This document shows, one piece after another, positions 49,437 through 59,738 of a stretch of 64,000 bases of DNA (positions are counted from its first letter, which is position 1; each line of letters begins with the position of its first letter). The notes under the pieces are model-generated. The model saw only the letters and a program-made list of their open reading frames with translations. It did not search any database and was not told the origin of the DNA. The DNA comes from Cronobacter universalis NCTC 9529 (GTDB lineage: Bacteria > Pseudomonadota > Gammaproteobacteria > Enterobacterales > Enterobacteriaceae), in contig NZ_CP012257.1 of the NCBI RefSeq assembly GCF_001277175.1, positions 2,604,001 to 2,668,000 on the forward strand, read 5' to 3'. A program made the position numbers and the translations under genes.

Positions 49437-49848
49437 CGGGCAGAGGCTTACTGAGATAAAAACGGGAATGACCCTCACGATAATCTGGCGCCATGCCATA
49501 GATGTCGTAACCCTGTTTGCGGTAAAACTCCGGCGCCTGAAAACTGAAGGTATCGACAAATATTCGTTTACAGCCGCGCCGGCGTCCCTCTTCTTCAGCC
49601 ATTGCCATCAGCGATGCGCCAGTGCCCTGCCCGCGCAGGCTTTCATCGACCCACAAAAACTCGACATGCAGACAACCCCAGTAGCTGCGCCCGGTGAGGC
49701 CTGCGGTCAGATTGCCCTGCGCATCGGTGACGCTGATAATCAGCTCCTGCGCATCAGCCGTCATATGCGCTGCGTTATAGCAACCAACCTGTTTTTTTAT
49801 GCGCGCCTTGAGTTCTTCGTCAGGGATGTCCGTCTGCTGATATTCCAT
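49429..49848 (-). CDS. GNAT-family N-acetyltransferase
   Basis: The 139-residue protein has the GNAT acetyl-CoA loop in ESLRGQGTGASLMAMAEEEGRRRG (the Gln/Arg-x-x-Gly-x-Gly/Ala pattern) and the motif B strand RIFVDTFSFQAPEFYRKQGY. The N-terminal helices are acceptor-binding. The acceptor is unknown. It has an AAGGAG site and its own start just upstream of a region with an orphan terminator. Confidence 0.82.
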   Translation of the reverse strand: MEYQQTDIPDEELKARIKKQVGCYNAAHMTADAQELIISVTDAQGNLTAGLTGRSYWGCLHVEFLWVDESLRGQGTGASLMAMAEEEGRRRGCKRIFVDTFSFQAPEFYRKQGYDIYGMAPDYREGHSRFYLSKPLPEK

Positions 49849-50330
49849 CGTCTTCTCCTTGTTATCTTAAAGAGACCATAAGGGTTTCAGCATGATGTCG
49901 TCACCCCCGAAATCCGGCAGGTGTTGTTGCATGAAAGGTTACCTGGGTGCGAGACAGGATAAAAAAAAGCCAGTCCTCATGGACTGGCTCAGTCTGTGAT
50001 GTTTTGCGCCGTCCTGGCCCTTGTTCCGCAATGTACGATTTTCCCCCGAGACAGCCAGCGGCAGAATAGCTCAACCATGGGGCCTGCCCGCTGACCCGGA
50101 AAACTCACTGCAGCTTATGAATAGCACCATGATGGGGTGCGATTTAAAAGTAGCAGCAGATCGGGAAAAGGAATACATGATATATAGGCCGGAACGGGTT
50201 TATTAGCGCAATGTGATTATGATCAAGTTATTGATTAAAGGGAAACTGACTACAGCGAATCAGTGTCTGAACAGGAAGCGCCGATACCGGGAGAAAGGAG
50301 AGCAAAGCTATCAGTAGCCAGACGCACAAA
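49849..50330. other. Intergenic region beside the tRNA cluster
   Basis: No protein gene is convincing here. A 61-codon plus-strand frame at 50021-50206 has no ribosome site and no family look. The minus strand carries a strong terminator at 49961-49989 with no gene feeding it, which suggests an untranslated transcript. The end of leuZ is a common integration site, but no attachment-site repeat was found. Confidence 0.55.
49961..49989 (-). terminator. Strong orphan terminator
   Basis: AGCCAGTCC / GGACTGGCT (loop ATGA on the minus strand) followed by eight T. The nearest minus-strand gene upstream is the tRNA operon, which has its own terminator at 50331-50354. Confidence 0.85.
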
Positions 50331-50354
50331 ATAAAAAACCACCCGAAGGTGGTT
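50331..50354 (-). terminator. Terminator of the glyW-cysT-leuZ operon
   Basis: AACCACC / GGTGGTT with loop TTCG on the minus strand, then TTTT-ATTTT, 44 bp after leuZ. Confidence 0.9.
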
Positions 50355-50397
50355 TGCACGACACTGCTTATTGCTTTGATTATTCTTGTTTTTCCCA

Positions 50398-50484
50398 TGG
50401 TGCCCGGGGCGGGACTTGAACCCGCACAGCGCGAACGCCGAGGGATTTTAAATCCCTTGTGTCTACCGATTTCACCACCCGGGC
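50398..50484 (-). tRNA. leuZ: tRNA-Leu (TAA)
   Basis: The 87-nt tRNA has acceptor GCCCGGG / CCCGGGC, a long variable arm, anticodon TAA in GGGATTTAAAATCCC, and encoded CCA. It matches E. coli leuZ in sequence and place. Confidence 0.97.
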
Positions 50485-50496
50485 TCGGGAAGAAAG

Positions 50497-50570
50497 TGGA
50501 GGCGCGTTCCGGAGTCGAACCGGACTAGGCGGATTTGCAATCCGCTACATAACCGCTTTGTTAACGCGCC
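50497..50570 (-). tRNA. cysT: tRNA-Cys (GCA)
   Basis: The 74-nt tRNA has acceptor GGCGCGT / ACGCGCC, anticodon GCA in CGGATTGCAAATCCG and encoded CCA. Confidence 0.97.
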
Positions 50571-50624
50571 AGAATTGCGTTGCCTTTTCAGGCGGACACC
50601 AGCAAAAAGGCTGATATCAAAATT

Positions 50625-50700
<76 letters not shown>

Positions 50701-50788
50701 TTATCGAAGTAACTGAAAGCGAATCGCTTAATCTAATTACTTGATTTACTTACCGTCCGGCGAACCGTGCCGCCGTTCGATGCGTTGC

Positions 50789-50816
50789 ATTCTACTTACC
50801 TGACGCAATGAGTCAA
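50789..50816 (-). promoter_or_regulatory. Promoter of the tRNA operon
   Basis: On the minus strand TTGACT, 16 nt, TAGAAT (5/6 and 5/6), then a GC-rich start region (GCAACGC) typical of stringently controlled tRNA promoters. Confidence 0.8.
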
Positions 50817-50866
50817 CGAAATTTTCAGGCAACGCGATTCGTTTGCTGAATTTTACGCCGTATAGA

Positions 50867-51415
50867 TCAACGTTCGAGCAAATCGCCGCGTGCCGCGTTC
50901 AAATACTGGAACATCGACCAGAACGTCAGCACGGCGGCGACGAAAAAGAGCGCAATCCCGGCATACTCAATCCACATGTTCGGGCGCCACAGCAAGCCTA
51001 TCAGCGCGAGCATCTGCGCCGTGGTTTTCACTTTACCGATCCACGAGACCGCCACGCTGCTGCGTTTGCCGAGCTCAGCCATCCATTCACGCAGCGCGGA
51101 GATAATAATTTCACGCGCGATCATGGTGGCCGCCGGCAGGGTTATCCACCAGCTGTGATAGTGCTCGACGACCAGCACCATCGCGATACCGACCATCACT
51201 TTATCCGCGACCGGGTCGAGAAACGCGCCGAAGCGCGTGCTCTGATTCCAGCGGCGAGCGAGAAAACCATCAAACCAGTCGGTAATCGCCGCAAAGCAGA
51301 AGATCAGCGCGCAAAGGAACGGCGCCCAGTGAAAAGGCAGATAGAAGGCAAGCACGAAAAAAGGGATCAGAATGACACGAAACAGCGTCAGCAATGTAGG
51401 GATATTAAATCGCAT
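50867..51415 (-). CDS. pgsA: CDP-diacylglycerol-glycerol-3-phosphate phosphatidyltransferase PgsA
   Basis: The 182-residue membrane enzyme makes phosphatidylglycerophosphate. The CDP-alcohol motif is seen as [10 protein letters not shown] followed by [10 protein letters not shown]. Four to five membrane helices. It follows uvrC by 56 bp on the minus strand and precedes the tRNA operon, as in E. coli. Confidence 0.96.
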   Translation of the reverse strand: MRFNIPTLLTLFRVILIPFFVLAFYLPFHWAPFLCALIFCFAAITDWFDGFLARRWNQSTRFGAFLDPVADKVMVGIAMVLVVEHYHSWWITLPAATMIAREIIISALREWMAELGKRSSVAVSWIGKVKTTAQMLALIGLLWRPNMWIEYAGIALFFVAAVLTFWSMFQYLNAARGDLLER

Positions 51416-51471
51416 AGTGCAGGTAACTATCTGTCATAATTTGAGATTACCGCTATGTTGCTACATAGCCC

Positions 51472-53304
51472 TTAATGTTTCAACGAGTAGTAGATCTTTT
51501 CTGCAAGAGCCTGAGAGATACCCGGCACTTTCGCAATTTCTTCAACCGACGCGTTCAACAGCGGCTGCAATCCACCCATGTATTTGAGCAACATCTGACG
51601 GCGTTTCGGCCCGATGCCTTCAATCGTCTCAAGCGTACTGGTGTTCTTCACTTTGGCACGTTTTTTACGGTGACCGGTAATCGCATGATTGTGCGATTCA
51701 TCGCGAATATGCTGGATCACATGCAGCGCCGGGGAGTCCGGCGGTAAGGCGAAGCCCTCCCCTTCCGGCTCCAGAAACAGCGTTTCCAGCCCGGCCTTGC
51801 GATCGCTGCCTTTCGCCACGCCCAGCAGCAGCGGATGGTGTTTATCCCAGGGCACGTCCAGCTCGGCGAACACCGTCTTCGCCTGGCTCAGCTGTCCTTT
51901 GCCGCCATCGATCAGAATTATATCCGGCACTTTACTCTCTTCGATGGCTTTGCCGTAACGACGGCGCAGCACCTGATTCATCGCCGCGTAATCATCGCCC
52001 GGCGTGATGTCGGTAATATTATAGCGGCGATATTCCGCCCGCAGCGGCCCGTTGGCGTCAAACACCACGCAGGACGCCACCGTCTGCTCGCCCATCGTAT
52101 GGCTGATGTCGAAACACTCCATACGCTTTATTTCCGGCAGGTGCAGCGCCTGCGCCAGCGCGGTCAGGCGCTGGCTGATTGTCGACTGCTGAGAAAGCCG
52201 CGTGGTCAGCGCCGTCGCCGCGTTGGTGCGCGCAAGCTTGAGGTAGCGCGCGCGATCGCCGCGCGGGCGCGTCTGGACATTCACCCGGCGTCCGGCGATT
52301 TCGGTCAGCGTCTCGGCCAGCAGTTCCGGCGTGGTGAGCGGGAAATCAAGCAGGATTTCGCCCGGCAATGTACGCATCTGGCTGCCCTGCAGATAGAACT
52401 GCCCGACAAAGGTTTCCACCACTTCCGCAAGCTCAGTGCCGTTCGGCACTTTCGGGTAGTAACTGCGGCTGCCCAAAACTTTCCCCTGGCGGATAAACAG
52501 CACATGCAGACAGGCCATGCCCGACTCAAACGCCACGCCGATGACGTCCAGATCGTCGCCGTTATTGGAGACAAACTGTTTTTCCGTCACGCGGCGCACC
52601 GCCTGAATCTGATCGCGCAGGCGCGCTGCCTCTTCAAACGCCAGATTCTGGCTCGCCTGTTCCATGCGCGACACCAGCAGGTTGATCACCTGGTCGTCTT
52701 TACCGGCGAGAAACAGCCGCACGTACTCCACCTGCTGCGCGTAATCCTCTTCGCTCACCAGCCCTTCGACGCACGGCCCGAGGCAGCGGCCAATCTGATA
52801 TTGCAGACAAGGACGCGAGCGGTTGCGATAGACGCTGTTCTCGCACTGGCGAATCGGGAAAATCTTTTGCAGCAGCGCGAGGGTTTCACGCACCGCGTAG
52901 CCGTTCGGGAACGGGCCGAAATACTCGCCTTTGGCATGTTTCGCGCCGCGATGCGTCGCCAGACGCGGATGCGTATCGCCGCTCAGGAAGATATACGGAT
53001 AAGATTTGTCATCGCGCAGCAGCACGTTATAGCGCGGCTGGTAGAGCTTAATGTAGTTGTGCTCCAGCAGCAGCGCTTCGGTTTCGGTATGGGTCACCGT
53101 CACGTCGATGTTCTGGATTTGCGCCACCAGCGCTTCGGTCTTACGGCTGGCGAGATTGCTGCGGAAATAGCTGGCAAGGCGCTTTTTGAGATCTTTGGCC
53201 TTGCCGACGTAGATAACCGTCCCGCTGGCGTCATACATACGGTAGACGCCAGGCTGGCTGGTGACGGTTTTCAGAAACGATTTGGAATCAAAAACTTCAC
53301 TCAC
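51472..53304 (-). CDS. uvrC: Excinuclease ABC subunit C (UvrC)
   Basis: The 610-residue nuclease makes both cuts in nucleotide excision repair. The GIY-YIG domain is at the start ([22 protein letters not shown]), then a UVR motif (Q-rich near 205-240), the RNase H-like domain with [11 protein letters not shown], and a helix-hairpin-helix pair at the end ([18 protein letters not shown]). Its start overlaps the uvrY stop by 4 bp. Confidence 0.97.
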   Translation of the reverse strand: MSEVFDSKSFLKTVTSQPGVYRMYDASGTVIYVGKAKDLKKRLASYFRSNLASRKTEALVAQIQNIDVTVTHTETEALLLEHNYIKLYQPRYNVLLRDDKSYPYIFLSGDTHPRLATHRGAKHAKGEYFGPFPNGYAVRETLALLQKIFPIRQCENSVYRNRSRPCLQYQIGRCLGPCVEGLVSEEDYAQQVEYVRLFLAGKDDQVINLLVSRMEQASQNLAFEEAARLRDQIQAVRRVTEKQFVSNNGDDLDVIGVAFESGMACLHVLFIRQGKVLGSRSYYPKVPNGTELAEVVETFVGQFYLQGSQMRTLPGEILLDFPLTTPELLAETLTEIAGRRVNVQTRPRGDRARYLKLARTNAATALTTRLSQQSTISQRLTALAQALHLPEIKRMECFDISHTMGEQTVASCVVFDANGPLRAEYRRYNITDITPGDDYAAMNQVLRRRYGKAIEESKVPDIILIDGGKGQLSQAKTVFAELDVPWDKHHPLLLGVAKGSDRKAGLETLFLEPEGEGFALPPDSPALHVIQHIRDESHNHAITGHRKKRAKVKNTSTLETIEGIGPKRRQMLLKYMGGLQPLLNASVEEIAKVPGISQALAEKIYYSLKH

Positions 53305-53957
53305 TGACTTGATAAGGTCTCCGCGTTACACAGGCCATGACGGATGGCCAGGTGCGTCAATTCGACGTCGCCGTGAATGTTTAGCTTACTAAACATACGA
53401 TAGCGGTAGCTGTTGACGGTTTTGGGGCTCAGATTAAGCTGCTCAGAGATTTCATTGACCTTCTGGCCTTTGGTAATCATCAGCATAATCTGCAATTCCC
53501 TTTCCGACAAACTTGCGAAGGGAGATTCGCTGCGGTCGGGCTCAATCTGACTGAGCGCCATCTGCTGCGCGATGTCGGAAGCGATATAGCGCCGCCCGGC
53601 GTGAACCGATCGGATAGCGCTCACCACTTCGGCGGGAGCCGCACCTTTACTCAGATATCCCGCGGCGCCGGCCTGCATCACTTTGGCCGGAAGCGGATTT
53701 TCCGTATGTACGGTAAGCATGATCACTTTAATGTCTGAAGAATAACGAGCGATTTTGCGAGTCGCCTCCAGGCCGCCAATGCCCGGCATGTTCATGTCCA
53801 TCAGCACCACATCCACAGGGTGAATGCGGCACCATTTGATGGCGTCCTCGCCGCAGCAGGCTTCGCCTGCCACTTTAATGCCCTTCATATCTTCAAGTAT
53901 GCGTCGTATCCCTGCGCGCACCAGTTCGTGGTCATCAACAAGAAGAACGTTGATCAA
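53301..53957 (-). CDS. uvrY: Response regulator UvrY
   Basis: The 218-residue regulator has a receiver with Asp8/Asp9 and Asp54 ([12 protein letters not shown]) and a LuxR-type HTH ([38 protein letters not shown]). With BarA it activates csrB/csrC and so lowers CsrA activity, changing the motility-biofilm balance. uvrC is translated from the same mRNA. Confidence 0.96.
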   Translation of the reverse strand: MINVLLVDDHELVRAGIRRILEDMKGIKVAGEACCGEDAIKWCRIHPVDVVLMDMNMPGIGGLEATRKIARYSSDIKVIMLTVHTENPLPAKVMQAGAAGYLSKGAAPAEVVSAIRSVHAGRRYIASDIAQQMALSQIEPDRSESPFASLSERELQIMLMITKGQKVNEISEQLNLSPKTVNSYRYRMFSKLNIHGDVELTHLAIRHGLCNAETLSSQ

Positions 53958-54439
53958 AGGAAAACACTCCTCAAAAAGGGATAACGCTGCTGGTAACTTA
54001 TTCGCCCCATATTAGCGTTTTTTAACTCAACTTTGAAACGCAAAAAATGCACTTACGATCGCATCGGCCGGGTTAAACCCTATTAAAACGCCTTTTTGAA
54101 CCGATGACACCGCCGCGGGCACTTAAAAACCTGTTAACAATCAAGGCACAGCATTTTTAGGTATAACTTATTACTTACTGGCAATTTAAATACGCTGATA
54201 AGCAATTTTTAAATTTACAACGAAGAAACTTATTAGAAACATATATTTTTACCGCTACGTCAGCGAACGCGGAGAAATCCGGCTTAGAGGGTAAAGCTTA
54301 TTATAATAAGCCAGGCGCGCCGCAAAACGCTCAAAAAAACGGCGCTAATTACTTTTTTGGACCTTGTGGTATACTCCGCCGCCTTAAAACACCGACAGGC
54401 GTGCCCGGCGCACGCCGTTACACTGACAGAGGACAAAAC
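53958..54439. other. Divergent control region of uvrY and yecF
   Basis: This 482-bp stretch holds no gene. It is AT-rich around 54010-54300. The uvrY promoter must lie at the left part; a probable yecF promoter is at 54367-54375, followed by a leader hairpin with stem GGCGTGC / GCACGCC at 54398-54416. Confidence 0.6.
54367..54375 (+). promoter_or_regulatory. Extended -10 promoter of yecF
   Basis: TGGTATACT is an extended -10 (TGn-TATACT), 65 bp before the yecF start. No good -35 accompanies it, which is normal for this type. Confidence 0.55.
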
Positions 54440-54664
54440 ATGAGCGCTCCCGATATTTCCACCGCAGAGAACAATCAGGAACTGGCCACCGAAGTGTCCT
54501 GCCTGAAATCCCTGCTGACCCTGATGCTGCAGGCGATGGGCCAGGCAGACGCGGGCCGGGTTATCCTTAAAATGGAAAAACAGATAGCTGAAATGGAAGA
54601 CGAAGCGCAGGCGGCGGTTTACACCAACACTGTTAAGCAAATTAAACAGGCTTACCGCCGTTAA
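54440..54664 (+). CDS. yecF: YecF (DUF2594) family protein
   Basis: The 74-residue protein matches YecF in length and segments ([29 protein letters not shown], and the C-terminal [10 protein letters not shown]). It is predicted to be mostly helical. The start at 54440 has a GAGGA site. Function unknown; it sits between uvrY and sdiA as in E. coli. Confidence 0.92.
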   Translation: MSAPDISTAENNQELATEVSCLKSLLTLMLQAMGQADAGRVILKMEKQIAEMEDEAQAAVYTNTVKQIKQAYRR

Positions 54665-54705
54665 TAAAAAAACCGGCTGGAGAGCGGTTATTCTTCCAGC
54701 CGGTT
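54665..54705 (-). terminator. Terminator of sdiA
   Basis: AACCGGCTGGA / TCCAGCCGGTT pair over 11 bp with a 13-nt loop; the minus strand continues with seven T. It lies between convergent yecF and sdiA. Confidence 0.88.
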
Positions 54706-54737
54706 CGAATGTCTGACACGCAGAACAAATTACCCGC

Positions 54738-55463
54738 TCAAATCAGCCCAATGGCAGCAGCATAACAGGCGATTTGCGTTTTGTTCGGAGCATTAAACTT
54801 CTTCTGCATATTTTTCTGGTGGAAATTAACGGTATTCTCCGAGATAGATAATATTATCGCTATTTCCGCGGACGTTTTACCTTCCGCCGTCCACTGCAAT
54901 ATCTCTTTTTCTCGCTTACTTAGTTTCATTTCCAGCACGGTCGCCGCCGGATCTTCCAGCCGCATCATCGTGACCAGACTCTGTTCCACTAAATGCTGAA
55001 GTCGCAACGCCAGTTCGTCATCCGACATGGAGTGTCCACGCGGGCTGGTTCCAGAGACGGATAAAAATCCCTGGGCGCGGTTAGGCGCAATGACGCACTG
55101 CGTTACGCCCTTGACCAGACCGTGGTCGCGCGCGGCAATCCAGAGCTCTTCTGCGGCGCCGGCAAACAGCGCGTCGTTCCAGGAGAGCGGACCTATCTGA
55201 TAGTTGGCGGGCTTCAGCACCGGATCTATCACGTAGTAATTCTCCGCCTGATAATGCTCAAGCCAGGCTTCAGGATAGGTGGTGTGCAGCGTCAGTTTGG
55301 GGCGCGTGAAAGGCACAGGATGACGAACGCAAAGCGCGAAATAATCATATTCCATGTTCTGCGTTTCGGTTTTCAGGAGCGAATAAATATCGGTCGAATC
55401 CTGAATTTCCTGAAAGCGGGTCGTCAATTCCCGACGCCAGTTAAAAAAGTCACTTTCCTTCAT
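54738..55463 (-). CDS. sdiA: LuxR-type quorum receptor SdiA
   Basis: The 241-residue regulator has an autoinducer-binding half (EYDYFALCVRHPVPFTRPKLTLHTTYPEAWLEHY, WNDALF) and a LuxR HTH (LSKREKEILQWTAEGKTSAEIAIILSISENTVNFHQKN). It detects acyl-homoserine lactones of other species; no luxI gene is in the window. The start at 55463 (MKESDFFNWRR) is chosen by homology; the frame is open 21 codons further. Confidence 0.95.
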   Translation of the reverse strand: MKESDFFNWRRELTTRFQEIQDSTDIYSLLKTETQNMEYDYFALCVRHPVPFTRPKLTLHTTYPEAWLEHYQAENYYVIDPVLKPANYQIGPLSWNDALFAGAAEELWIAARDHGLVKGVTQCVIAPNRAQGFLSVSGTSPRGHSMSDDELALRLQHLVEQSLVTMMRLEDPAATVLEMKLSKREKEILQWTAEGKTSAEIAIILSISENTVNFHQKNMQKKFNAPNKTQIACYAAAIGLI

Positions 55464-55714
55464 GCTGTGGGGCGGAACTCCTGTCGTGCTGTAAGCATTA
55501 TTTTTTGTGATATGACAAAGTAACACATTCTACATAATTATTAATATTAATAATCAGCATTCTGAGCCGGACATTGCGCCAGACGCAAGCTTTAAGGCAA
55601 ATTAAATCGCTAAGAGACTGTTGATGCTGATTAATTGGTCAGGCGTTTTTAAGGCTTATTTTTAACAGGGTTTCCAGGGAAGCGCCCGGCGCGGGAAACA
55701 CGCCGGGCAAAGGA

Positions 55715-56467
55715 TCAGGTATTGAGAAATTTATCTAAAAACTGGCGGGTGCGCGGCTGCGTCGGGTTAGTGAACAGGGTTTTCGCTTCGCCCTGCTCCA
55801 CGATTTTGCCCTGATCCATAAAGATCGCGCGATCGGCGACATCCCGCGCGAAACTCATCTCATGGGTCACAATCACCATTGTGCGCTTCTCCTGCGCCAG
55901 CTGGCGAATGGTGTTCAGCACTTCGCCCACCAGTTCAGGATCCAGCGCAGAGGTTGGTTCATCGAACAGAATCACCTCCGGGCGCATCGCCAGCGCGCGG
56001 GCGATCGCCACGCGCTGCTGCTGTCCGCCGGACAGGCGCTTCGGGTAGCTGCTTTCCTTGACGGAAAGCCCCACTTTCGCCAGCAGCTCCCGGGCGCGCG
56101 CCGTGGCGTCGGCTTTCGGCTCGCCCTTTACGATAACCGGGCCTTCAATAATATTCTCAAGCACCGTGCGATGCGGGAACAGATTGAAGCTCTGGAACAC
56201 AAAGCCGACCTGCTGGCGCAGCTGGCGTATCAGACTACGCTGTTCGCGAATCGATTTGGCCGTATCAATCGTTATCTCTCCCACGCGCACAGTGCCGCTT
56301 TCCGGCTGCTCCAGCAGGTTAATGCTGCGCAGAAGCGTGGTTTTACCGGAGCCGCTGGGGCCGATAATCGCCACCACTTCCCCGGTCTGCACTTCCAGGT
56401 CGATGCCGTGCAGCACCGTCTGCCCGTGGAACTTCTTCACCAGGTTTTTGACCTCAATGGCACTCAT
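55715..56467 (-). CDS. tcyN: L-cystine ABC transporter ATPase
   Basis: The 250-residue ATPase (older name yecC) has Walker A GPSGSGKTT, the signature LSGGQQQRVAIARAL and Walker B VILFDEPTSAL. It powers L-cystine uptake with TcyL and TcyJ. Its start overlaps the permease stop by 4 bp. Confidence 0.94.
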   Translation of the reverse strand: MSAIEVKNLVKKFHGQTVLHGIDLEVQTGEVVAIIGPSGSGKTTLLRSINLLEQPESGTVRVGEITIDTAKSIREQRSLIRQLRQQVGFVFQSFNLFPHRTVLENIIEGPVIVKGEPKADATARARELLAKVGLSVKESSYPKRLSGGQQQRVAIARALAMRPEVILFDEPTSALDPELVGEVLNTIRQLAQEKRTMVIVTHEMSFARDVADRAIFMDQGKIVEQGEAKTLFTNPTQPRTRQFLDKFLNT

Positions 56468-57132
56468 TTCGGATCGCGCTCCTGTCGGTTTAGCTGGTTT
56501 TCAAAATGGTTTTGCAGGGCGGAAAGCACGGTCGCCATCACCCAGTAGATCAGCGACGCGGCCAGATACATGGTAAAGACTTCCAGCGTGCGCGACGTAA
56601 TGAGCTGCGCCTGACGGAACAGTTCCGGCACCTGAATGGTGGCGGCGAGCGAGGTATCTTTCACCAGGCTGATAAAGCTGTTGCCGAGCGGCGGCAGCGC
56701 CACGCGGGCGGCCTGCGGCAGGATGGCGCGACGCAGCGTCTGCCACGGCGTCATGCCGATACTCGCCGCCGCTTCCCACTGCCCTTTGTCGATAGACGAA
56801 ATCGCCGCGCGAAGCGTCTCGGAGGTATACGCCGCGGTATTAAGCGAAAGGCCGATCATCGCCGCCGGGATCGGATCCAGCTCGATGCCGAACTGCGGCA
56901 GGCCGTAGTAAATCATAAACAGCTGCGCGATAAGCGGCGTGCCGCGAAAAATGGAAATATAAAAGCGCGCCAGCCACGACACCGGCCAGAAAGGCGAAAG
57001 GCGCATCATCGCCAGCAGAAAGCCTAACACCAGGCCGAAAAACATGCCGCCGATGCTCAGCTGTAGCGTAAAGACGGCCCCTTTCAGAAGAAAGGGCGCC
57101 GAATCGATAACCAGTTGGATACTTTCCTGCAT
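56464..57132 (-). CDS. tcyL: L-cystine ABC transporter permease
   Basis: The 222-residue permease (older name yecS) has about five membrane helices and the binding-protein-dependent permease EAA loop (EAAASIGMTPWQTLRRAILPQAARVALPPLGN). It lies 23 bp after dcyD in the same operon. Confidence 0.94.
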   Translation of the reverse strand: MQESIQLVIDSAPFLLKGAVFTLQLSIGGMFFGLVLGFLLAMMRLSPFWPVSWLARFYISIFRGTPLIAQLFMIYYGLPQFGIELDPIPAAMIGLSLNTAAYTSETLRAAISSIDKGQWEAAASIGMTPWQTLRRAILPQAARVALPPLGNSFISLVKDTSLAATIQVPELFRQAQLITSRTLEVFTMYLAASLIYWVMATVLSALQNHFENQLNRQERDPK

Positions 57133-57155
57133 TATGTTGATTTCACCCTGCGATT

Positions 57156-58136
57156 TCAGACATGCGGATGGTACGCGAACAGCGCCGGAGCGCCGCCGGT
57201 GTGAATAAAGAGAATCGGGCCGTTATCTTTAAAACGGTTCTGCGCGATGCCGTCGATCAGCCCGGCCATCGCTTTACCGGTATAAACCGGATCCAGCAAA
57301 ATGCCTTCGAGACGCGCCAGCAGTTTGACCGCCTCCATGCCTTCGTCATTCGGCACGCCGTACCCCGGCGCGAAATAGTCGTCCCACAGCACAATATCGG
57401 CCCGCGCTTCCAGCTCCAGCGCCCCGGCGACGCCCTGCTGCAACGCCACGACTTTCGGCTTCTGCAACGCGACGCTTCGCGAAACCGTTACGCCGATAAG
57501 CTCGGCGTCGGGCATCCCCTGCTCCAGCCCGACGGCCAGCCCCGCGTGCGTGCCGGCGCTGCCGGAAGCCACCACCACGGAGGACGGTCGCACAATGCCT
57601 TCGCACTGCTGCACGATCTCAAGCGTGCTTTCGACATAGCCGAGCGCGCCCAGCACGTTCGAGCCGCCAACCGGAATGACATAAGGCCGGAAGCCCTGCG
57701 CTTCAAGGCGCACCGCCAGTTCGTCAAGCTGCTGGCCCGGCGCGTCCAGCGCGTCGCACATCTCCACCTGCACGTTAAAGAGATCCAGCAACAGCCGGTT
57801 TCCGTTCGTCAGATAGTTCTCTTCGCGGGTGGCGATCGGATTTTCCAGCAGCGCCACGCAGTGCAGGCCAAGACGCGCGGCGACCGCCGCCGTCTGGCGC
57901 ACATGGTTAGACTGTATCGCGCCCGCGGTCACCAGCGTGTCGGCCCCTTCGCGCAGCGCCTGGGCTACAAGAAACTCCAGCTTGCGCAGCTTATTGCCGC
58001 CCATCGCCACCGGCATCGCGTCGTCGCGCTTGATAAAAATTTCGCGGCCCAGGTAGTCGGACAGGCGCGGCAGGAACTCCAGCGGCGTGGGCGCGCCGAT
58101 AAGCTCAAGACGCGCAAAGCGGGTAAGATTATGCAT
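57156..58136 (-). CDS. dcyD: D-cysteine desulfhydrase DcyD
   Basis: The 326-residue PLP enzyme splits D-cysteine to pyruvate, sulphide and ammonia. The PLP lysine is Lys49 in [10 protein letters not shown], with the phosphate-binding SAGTHAGLA loop further on. It shares the operon with the cystine transporter, allowing use of imported cystine sulphur. Confidence 0.95.
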   Translation of the reverse strand: MHNLTRFARLELIGAPTPLEFLPRLSDYLGREIFIKRDDAMPVAMGGNKLRKLEFLVAQALREGADTLVTAGAIQSNHVRQTAAVAARLGLHCVALLENPIATREENYLTNGNRLLLDLFNVQVEMCDALDAPGQQLDELAVRLEAQGFRPYVIPVGGSNVLGALGYVESTLEIVQQCEGIVRPSSVVVASGSAGTHAGLAVGLEQGMPDAELIGVTVSRSVALQKPKVVALQQGVAGALELEARADIVLWDDYFAPGYGVPNDEGMEAVKLLARLEGILLDPVYTGKAMAGLIDGIAQNRFKDNGPILFIHTGGAPALFAYHPHV

Positions 58137-58198
58137 GGTGAAACCTCATGCCAGTTCAGCGGTTAAACCGTCATTATGCAGCAATTTTTCGCAGGCAT

Positions 58199-58230
58199 AA
58201 AAAAAGGCGCTGATATCAGCACCTTTTTTG
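58199..58230. terminator. Terminator after fliY
   Basis: AAAAAAGG and CCTTTTTT flank GCTGA-TA-TCAGC with one mismatch. It lies 14 bp after the fliY stop and works in both directions. Confidence 0.85.
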
Positions 58231-58243
58231 CGCAACGAAACCC

Positions 58244-59044
58244 TTATTTGGTCACGTCCGCGCCAAACCACTTCTCAGAGATTTTCTTCAGCGTGCCATC
58301 TTTCTGCATCTCAGCGATGGCGCTGTCGACAGCCTTCACGAAGTCGTCGTTGCCTTTACGCACCGCGACGCCCGCTTCCTGACGAGAGAACGGCTCACCC
58401 GCCGCGGCCAGCGTATTGTTGGTTTTCTTCACCAGATCCAGCGCCGCCAGGCGGTCCACCAGAATGGCGTCAATGCGGCCTACGCGCAGGTCCTGATATT
58501 TGGTAGGGTCGTCGTCATAGGTGCGGATATCCACACCCTGCACGTTCTGGCGCAGCCACTCTTCGTAGTTGGTGCCAAGACCGACGCCCACTTTCTTGCC
58601 CTTGAGATCGGCGGCGGTTTTAATGCTTCCGGCGTTCTCTTTCTTCACCAGCGCCTGAATACCGGAAACGGTATACGGCGTTGAGAAATCATATTTTTTC
58701 TTGCGCTCGTCGGAAATAGTGACCTGGTTAATCACCACATCGATACGCTTAGAGTCCAGCGACGCCAGCATCCCGTCCCATTTGGTCGGCTTAAGGGAAG
58801 CTTTTACGCCCAGGTGCTTCGCGAGCGCCTCGGCGAACTCCACTTCAAAGCCAGTCAGCTTGCCGTCATCGCCCTGGAAGCTAAACGGCGGATAGGTGCC
58901 TTCCAGCCCCACCAGCAGCGTGCCGCGTTCTTTAACTTTATTCAGCAAATTTTCCGCAGCATAGGTTTTCACGCTCATGCCTGCTACCAGCGCGACCGCC
59001 ATGACGCCCATGAGTGCCTGACGACCAAAAAGTGCAAGTTTCAT
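58244..59044 (-). CDS. fliY: L-cystine-binding protein FliY (TcyJ)
   Basis: The 266-residue periplasmic protein has a signal peptide (about 1-29, VALVAGMSVKTYAAE) and the family-3 binding fold with GTLLVGLEGTYPPFSFQ and the DVVINQVTISDERKKKYDFS hinge. It feeds L-cystine to TcyL/TcyN. The name reflects its operon with fliZ and fliA rather than a motor role. Confidence 0.95.
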   Translation of the reverse strand: MKLALFGRQALMGVMAVALVAGMSVKTYAAENLLNKVKERGTLLVGLEGTYPPFSFQGDDGKLTGFEVEFAEALAKHLGVKASLKPTKWDGMLASLDSKRIDVVINQVTISDERKKKYDFSTPYTVSGIQALVKKENAGSIKTAADLKGKKVGVGLGTNYEEWLRQNVQGVDIRTYDDDPTKYQDLRVGRIDAILVDRLAALDLVKKTNNTLAAAGEPFSRQEAGVAVRKGNDDFVKAVDSAIAEMQKDGTLKKISEKWFGADVTK

Positions 59045-59129
59045 AAGTACCCCGAATTAACGAAATTGAGTGCTAGTGTAAGTAGTTACGCAAAGAAATC
59101 AAAATCACTGTGCTACAACTTATGCTTTT

Positions 59130-59678
59130 TTAATATATATCAGAAGTTGCCGTTGAGGCGGTTTTCTCCGTCGGGACGGAAGAGATCTGCTGATACTGGG
59201 CATACTTACGAAGCGCAATTCGGTAATTATTGGTACTGGTGAGCGGCAGCCACGCCTCAAGATGCTCGTCGAGATTATCCTGACGGGCAAGGGAGAGCGG
59301 CACCTGGCGTTGGGTGAGATGCGCGCCGAGACGGCGCAGGCGCACCACATATTCGCGGATCGTGCCGTGGCTCATATCGGTCTGCTCGAAGAGATATTGC
59401 TTAAAGCCGATGATATCGAAATAGTTGCTCTGCTCTTTGCAGTGCAGATCGCCGCAGAAGCGACAGAGCGCCACCCAGTCCTGCTTTTCCTGCTCCCAGG
59501 TGGTCTCGTCAAGTAGCGTATCAAGCGCAGCGATAGCGACCTTGTTCACAATCTCGCCGCGATGGACCAGCGTAATGCGGTCCAGCAGCTTGTGACAATG
59601 GGCACAATGCGTCTGTGAGTGCTTAAAATCTTTAAGGTAGCGGCTCAGGGGCCGCCTTTTAGGTTGCTGCGCCGTCAT
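59130..59678 (-). CDS. fliZ: Flagellar regulator FliZ
   Basis: The 182-residue DNA-binding protein has a SAM-like/recombinase core and cysteines (CAHCHKLLDR, CRFCGDLHC). It blocks RpoS promoters during motility and supports FlhDC activity. It lies between fliA and fliY. Confidence 0.94.
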   Translation of the reverse strand: MTAQQPKRRPLSRYLKDFKHSQTHCAHCHKLLDRITLVHRGEIVNKVAIAALDTLLDETTWEQEKQDWVALCRFCGDLHCKEQSNYFDIIGFKQYLFEQTDMSHGTIREYVVRLRRLGAHLTQRQVPLSLARQDNLDEHLEAWLPLTSTNNYRIALRKYAQYQQISSVPTEKTASTATSDIY

Positions 59679-59738
59679 GATAACTCCTGGTTGTCGTTAC
59701 TGTATGCGGCATTACCAGGATGATGACGAATCAACAAC

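Noticed and set aside
50021..50206. 61-codon frame near the tRNA cluster
   Set aside because: No ribosome site, no recognisable motif, and it crosses a region of hairpins.
51835..53307. 490-codon open frame opposite uvrC
   Set aside because: Shadow of uvrC; the protein is His/Arg/Gln-rich low-complexity typical of antisense frames.
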